The notes under the pieces: generated by a model
What the model was told of the DNA's origin: nothing
The model's database searches: none
What the model saw: the letters and a program-made list of their open reading frames with translations, nothing else
Shown: positions 59,779 to 64,000 of the stretch, one piece after another
How the letters are laid out: each line of letters begins with the position of its first letter
Position numbering within the stretch: the stretch's first letter is position 1
Assembly: GCA_029216955.1 (NCBI GenBank)
Contig: JANAVB010003400.1
Span: 12,303,181-12,367,180 of the forward strand
From: Iris pallida
Taxonomy: Eukaryota > Streptophyta > Magnoliopsida > Asparagales > Iridaceae
Direction: 5' to 3'
DNA: 64,000 bases
Position numbers and translations under genes: made by a program

Positions 59779-60057
59779 TGGAGTCCGAGCCTTTTTCGTT
59801 TGCAATAATGCTCGTTTGGAGTCCGAGCTTGCTATTTTCGTTTGTAATAATGCTCGTTTGGAGTCCTATATTTTTTCGTTTGCAATAATGCTCGTTTGGA
59901 GTCCGAGCTGTGCCTTCACTGTTCGTTTGCAATTATTTAGTTTTTTTTTTAGTTTGTTTTTTAGTTTGGAGCCCGAGCTTTATTTAATACTCGTTTGCAA
60001 TAATGCTGTGCCTCCACTGTTCGTTTGCAATAATGCTCGTTTGGAGTCCGAGCTTTT
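59779..60057. repeat. Minisatellite CGTTTGCAATAATGCTCGTT / TGGAGTCCGAGC
   Basis: Five to six copies of a 32-50 bp unit, irregular length, on the plus strand near the Helitron 5' end. An accidental 142-codon frame runs through it. Confidence 0.88.
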
Positions 60058-60255
60058 TTTTCTGTGCGGAGGAGAAAGTTCTGGGCTATTTAGTTTTTTT
60101 TTTTGCAATTATTTAGTTTTCTTTAAAATATATATATGTTTTGTTTTAGTTTAATTATCATAATCTTGGACCCTCATCTTTGGATTCCCCATAAAATCCC
60201 ACTCCCAATAATGCTCTTTTCCATAAAACCCCACTCCCAATAATGCTCTTCCCCC

Positions 60256-60338
60256 ATAAAACCCCACAACCGTTGATTCACCAAGATTAAATCCCAGCCA
60301 CTCTTTATCTTGGCACAGTCAGCCCTAGGATTCAAAAA
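60256..60338 (-). repeat. Helitron 5' subterminal block (master copy)
   Basis: 83 bases matched by 53551-53633. Lies directly inside the terminal 22 bases. Confidence 0.85.
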
Positions 60339-60360
60339 CCTTTGTGTTTTATATAATAGA
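60339..60360 (-). other. Helitron 5' terminus
   Basis: TCTATTATATAAAACACAAA at 60360 on the minus strand, preceded by A of the TA tract. Fits the usual plant Helitron start. Confidence 0.8.
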
Positions 60361-60372
60361 TATATATATTTT

Positions 60373-60444
<72 letters not shown>

Positions 60445-61038
60445 GACATATCTATATATGTATATATCCATACATACACCAAAATCTATTTAAAATTCAA
60501 ATACCATTTAAAAGTCAACTATTCAAAAATTTAATATATTTGAGCATATCTATATATATGTAAATTCAATCCTTAATAAATCAACTCAAAATATAATAAT
60601 ATTTAAATAGAAAACATGGTTATTAAATCTCCACAAAATAACTTTAATAATAATAAATTAATAAGATCGACCCAATGAGTGCACTTACACTGCACACCCT
60701 TTTCCGGGTCCACAAAATGTACTATTTTGTAAAATATTATTTAAAATAAATAAAATACCAATAATTGCACAAATAGTTAAATAATTTAAAATTGTAAATA
60801 AAATTCTAAAATAATTTAGAAATTATTTTTACGTACATAAAATATGTCCACATGGCCACCTTAGTCACCCCCCATGCTCACATGGGCTTAAATTTGGTTC
60901 GGGCCCTGTTCGGGCTGAATTGGCCAAACCGGGTCATCATCAAAAAAAAATAAAAATAAAACCATAAATTGTATAAATTCATTTTTAAGTCTAATAAATT
61001 AATAAAAAATAATTGAGAAAAAAAATAGGGGTTTTACA
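60361..61038 (-). mobile_element. LTR of element F, 5' part (right of the Helitron)
   Basis: Starts TGTAAAACCCCTA at 61038 directly after a polypurine tract. AT-rich, with a (TA)n tract at 60375-60442 next to the Helitron. Contains a ggccaccttagtcacc block similar to other chromovirus LTR heads. Confidence 0.75.
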
Positions 61039-61051
61039 TCCTACCCAACTT
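61039..61051 (-). other. Polypurine tract of element F
   Basis: AAGTTGGGTAGGA on the minus strand, preceded by TTTTGAGGACGAAATTCTTG, the usual chromovirus pol-end/PPT context. It fixes 61038 as a 3' LTR start. Confidence 0.75.
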
Positions 61052-63649
61052 ACAAGAATTTCGTCCTCAAAATTTAGAAATAATAAGGTAGATAGGGTGG
61101 ACGGGTAGAAATGAGTTATCAATACCAACATACAATTAAATTTGGGTGGAGGCAATAAATCGGCGTTCAACACCACCATGCAATGCAGAATTGTGGAGTC
61201 GATATATAGAAAAATATATCATGGTTATGGAATTGAATAAGGGTTGCCAGTGAAGGTAGCAAAATTTTGACAATCCAAATTGGAGAGTAATAGGGGATTG
61301 AGTAGATCAAAGAGAATAATTAGACGTTTGGGAGATATGGTTCCTTGAGAGAAACTGGAGACTAATCGCCTCGATTGAGAGTTTGATTTAAGTGAATGAT
61401 TAGAATCATTCTCGAGTGCTCAAGAACAATTGGAAGGACACGATAATAATTCTAGGGTTGAGAAATGAGGAGTAGTTAAAGGCGAGGATATAGCCACATG
61501 GGTCGGTCGGTGGCTATCTACATTTGTGTATAATTAACCGATTGGGCAACCAAAGATGATACATTGAGTCTATCTTAGCAAGTACAGTGCCTTGTCTTTC
61601 TAAAATGAGTAAAAGACAAGAACAACAAGGTTTCAAAGATGGTGTTATATATTGAGTACGAATTACGGGGCTCATAGGCGGCAAAAATAATTCAAAAGAG
61701 AATTGCCAAGGCTGTCGCGGATGAGACTCTAAGGCAAGTTTACTATGTCTTCATCCACGTAGAATGATATATGATAAGCGAACCAAAATGCATTAGGTTG
61801 ATCAGACCATCATGCACCGGTTCTGATTAGACAATATGTTAGTGGGTGCACCCAATAAAATATGTCATGATCAAGCTTGATAACGATATAAGCTTGCAAA
61901 ACTGAAGCTACATTAGCAGCATGGGATAGTCAAAATATGTGCAAGGGATGTACTGATGAAGGAAATTAAATAGTCCCGGATCTTTTAAAATCAAGGCTCG
62001 TCCGAAGTGTGGGCCTATACAGTTGTCCTAGTGTTTCTTTATTTATGGCTTGGTAGACTAGATAAGGTAGGGTCCTCTAAATTTATAGTCTGAGCAAACT
62101 TATCAACATGGGTCACAAGGACAAAGGCTTTGTTGGGCCGTGAGGTATTCTACCCAACTTACAAAAGTTAAACTAGTAGTATGATGGGACAATAAGTCAA
62201 GCAATCAAGATAAAGCACAAGTTTAAACATTAAGGAATTAAGTAGAACAAAATCACATATTGGGTCGAAAGAATTGAGTCGAGGTTGAATCCCTATCCGT
62301 GGTCGAAAAATATATCGGTATCATGGTAAAGATTATAGTTTGGCCATCTTGACCAGAAGGTCATATCATAAAAATAGTGTACAAGGAGACGTGTTCTAGT
62401 GGAACATGATATATCTACATGAAGGTGGGCTTGTCTAGGTCTTACATATGAAATTTGTTGGAAGGAAGAATTTAGTGTTCTACTCCCAATATATAAGTCA
62501 CGGTAGGGGACGCAAGAAGATCAAGACTAGAAAGTGGGAGTTCACGAGGTGATAATTAATGCACAAAAATAAAGAAGATCAAGTTAAGGCATGAAATAAA
62601 ATTAATTAAAGAATCCAGTAAAATAATTTAGGAACACAATTCCGGAGAGAAGATAGTCTCCTAGATGAATACGTTTAAGGAACCATTGGATCATTATTCA
62701 AATTGCAAATGGTTTAGGAGGTCGCAATTAAAAGATCTGGAATTGAAGGAAGGTCGAGTCAGTCGAGATGGAAATACCGTCACATAGCTTGGTAGATAAC
62801 TAACAACACTTGTGTATATACTACTATCATGGTCATGGGTGACATGGCAATTAGTGTGGAATACTCAGTAGGGTTATCTTGGGGCCTACCATTAAAATTT
62901 GACTCAAGTATCCTCCAAAAGTTTCAAAATTAAACTTTCAAAAATAGACCACCAAAATTTGTATTCACTCCAAGCCGTTCAAATTCATCATAAAAATTTA
63001 AATCACTCTCATAAATCTCAAAGCAAAATTTTATCACGTTACTACTAACATTTTCCAAAATTAACGTTTAAATTCAACTATTTAACTCAAGAGTTCATAA
63101 TTTACGAATCCATAAAATTTCACAATCAATCAAAATTTAACACTCTAAAATTTTCAAATAACTCATAATAAAACTCTTGGCATATTAAAAGCAATCTCAA
63201 AAATTAAGCTCAATGCTCTCATCAATTTTAACTTCTATTCATGCTATGTTATTCCAACAACTCACAACTTTTAAATGGTAACTTTCTTTAATCAATCAAA
63301 ATAACTTTCCATCACATTCTTCGAAATTCTTCCAAAAATTTTAATATTAGCAATCCCTCATTAAACTAATTTTCAAATAATCTTATCAGTAAAAATCTTT
63401 TTTTTTACCAAAAATCTAAATAGATTTGTAAATCCTCAATCATAGGACACCATTTAAAATAAAAATTTCTCAAAAATCGTTTTCATAACTTTCAATATTT
63501 TAAACCAAAATTCACCGTCATTACTTCCACTTAAAATTCAAAATTTAACAAACACGAAAATCGCAAGTTGTACAACTCAAATTTAAATAATTCCTACGAC
63601 CATTTTTTTTAAAAACTAAGATCATTTTCAAACCAAATTTTATAACCGT

Positions 63650-63865
63650 TCAAAGGTGTATAACCATAATCCAATAAATCATAAATATTAAAACTCGAAA
63701 ATTCAAAGATGTATATCTATCACCCAAAAATTAAAAATATTACAACTCGAAAAGCAAATCAATTTTATATTTGTTCAAAGATGTATAGCTATAACCCCAT
63801 AATTCATAAATACCAAAAATCAAAAATCCAATCAATTTCTTAAATCAATGGTATAAAGATTCTAG

Positions 63866-63938
<73 letters not shown>

Positions 63939-64000
63939 CTCCTTCCCGCAGTATCAATCCTATGGTATTTACTAATTAGAAATCTCAAGATTAAAACTTT
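63650..64000 (-). repeat. Direct repeat of 49977-50361
   Basis: Begins TCAAAGGTGTATAACCATAA and ends at the window edge in AAGATTAAAACTTT. The two copies differ by small indels (28 bases near the start) and TA-tract length (63867-63936 here). Confidence 0.9.

Larger units (their letters stand above)
53221..60360 (-). mobile_element. Helitron, 7.14 kb, non-autonomous, both termini present
   Basis: Minus strand: starts TCTATTATATAAAAC at 60360, preceded by A, and ends in a hairpin plus ATGACTAG at 53221, followed by T. These are the Helitron rules: 5' TC (here close to the common TCTMTAYTA), 3' CTRR preceded 10-12 bases by a GC-rich hairpin, insertion between A and T, no target duplication. 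The host is a TA tract of LTR F, which continues on both sides. No Rep/helicase sequence is visible, so transposition would need proteins from elsewhere. The interior holds several tandem repeat arrays and no recognisable gene. Confidence 0.85.
61039..64000 (-). mobile_element. Internal region of element F, non-coding
   Basis: About 3 kb upstream (minus sense) of the polypurine tract. AT-rich; I find no RT, integrase, protease or gag motif in any frame, apart from the short pol-end-like FEDEILVSWVG next to the tract. It resembles a large non-coding derivative. The segment 63650-64000 repeats the truncated copy at 49977-50361. The 5' LTR would lie beyond the right edge. Confidence 0.6.

Noticed and set aside
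59726..60154. 142-codon frame on the plus strand
   Set aside because: It runs through the CGTTTGCAATAATG minisatellite, with repeated peptides and no family resemblance.

Overview
This is plant nuclear DNA, probably from a repeat-rich, pericentromere-like region of an angiosperm. I recognise no host gene, tRNA, rRNA, CRISPR or bacterial-type operon. Nearly every base belongs to a transposable element (TE), most of them nested in one another and decayed. Lineages were assigned by reading motifs; no database was searched. Diagnostic signs are Ty3/gypsy polyproteins of the Tat type (extra archaeal-type RNase H, YVDDIAVKS reverse transcriptase, PBS TGGCGACTCTGC), chromovirus ends with a group II chromodomain, a SIRE-like Ty1/copia element, and a Helitron with TC and CTAG termini.

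Layout, left to right. (1) 1-4311: long LTR of a chromovirus-like element on the minus strand (A'), running off the left edge. (2) 4312-15966: Tat element C, minus strand, with 5' LTR, ORF1/gag, pol, repeat-rich 3' UTR and an antisense coiled-coil ORF remnant. A' interrupts its 3' side. (3) 15967-18102: 3' part of a second Tat element D, into whose 3' UTR C inserted. (4) 18103-24887: SIRE-like copia element G, minus strand, inserted in the integrase of D, with an extra ORF after pol. (5) 24888-39030: chromovirus A, plus strand, inserted in the gag of G and arranged LTR - internal - LTR - internal. It keeps a gag with four zinc knuckles and an integrase tail plus chromodomain, but no reverse transcriptase. 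(6) 39031-47251: Tat element B, minus strand, sister of C, cut off in pol and fused to A. (7) 47252-49976: LTR remnant E, plus strand. (8) 49977-64000: chromovirus-like element F, minus strand, whose LTR is split by a 7.14 kb Helitron at 53221-60360.

Relative order inferred from nesting: D is older than C and G; G is older than A; C is older than A'; E is older than B; F is older than the Helitron. Two junctions (39030/39031 and about 49976/49977) join truncated elements and look like deletion or recombination scars.

No element looks fully autonomous. The most intact coding stretch is the 707-codon RT/RNase H frame of B (39105-41228). The most unusual structures are the Helitron, which carries a second copy of its own 5' subterminal block near its 3' end; the dense GAGCCGCATG and CACGTG motif arrays in the Tat LTR promoters; the tandem A array with a breakpoint at the same base as an internal boundary; and the four-knuckle gag.
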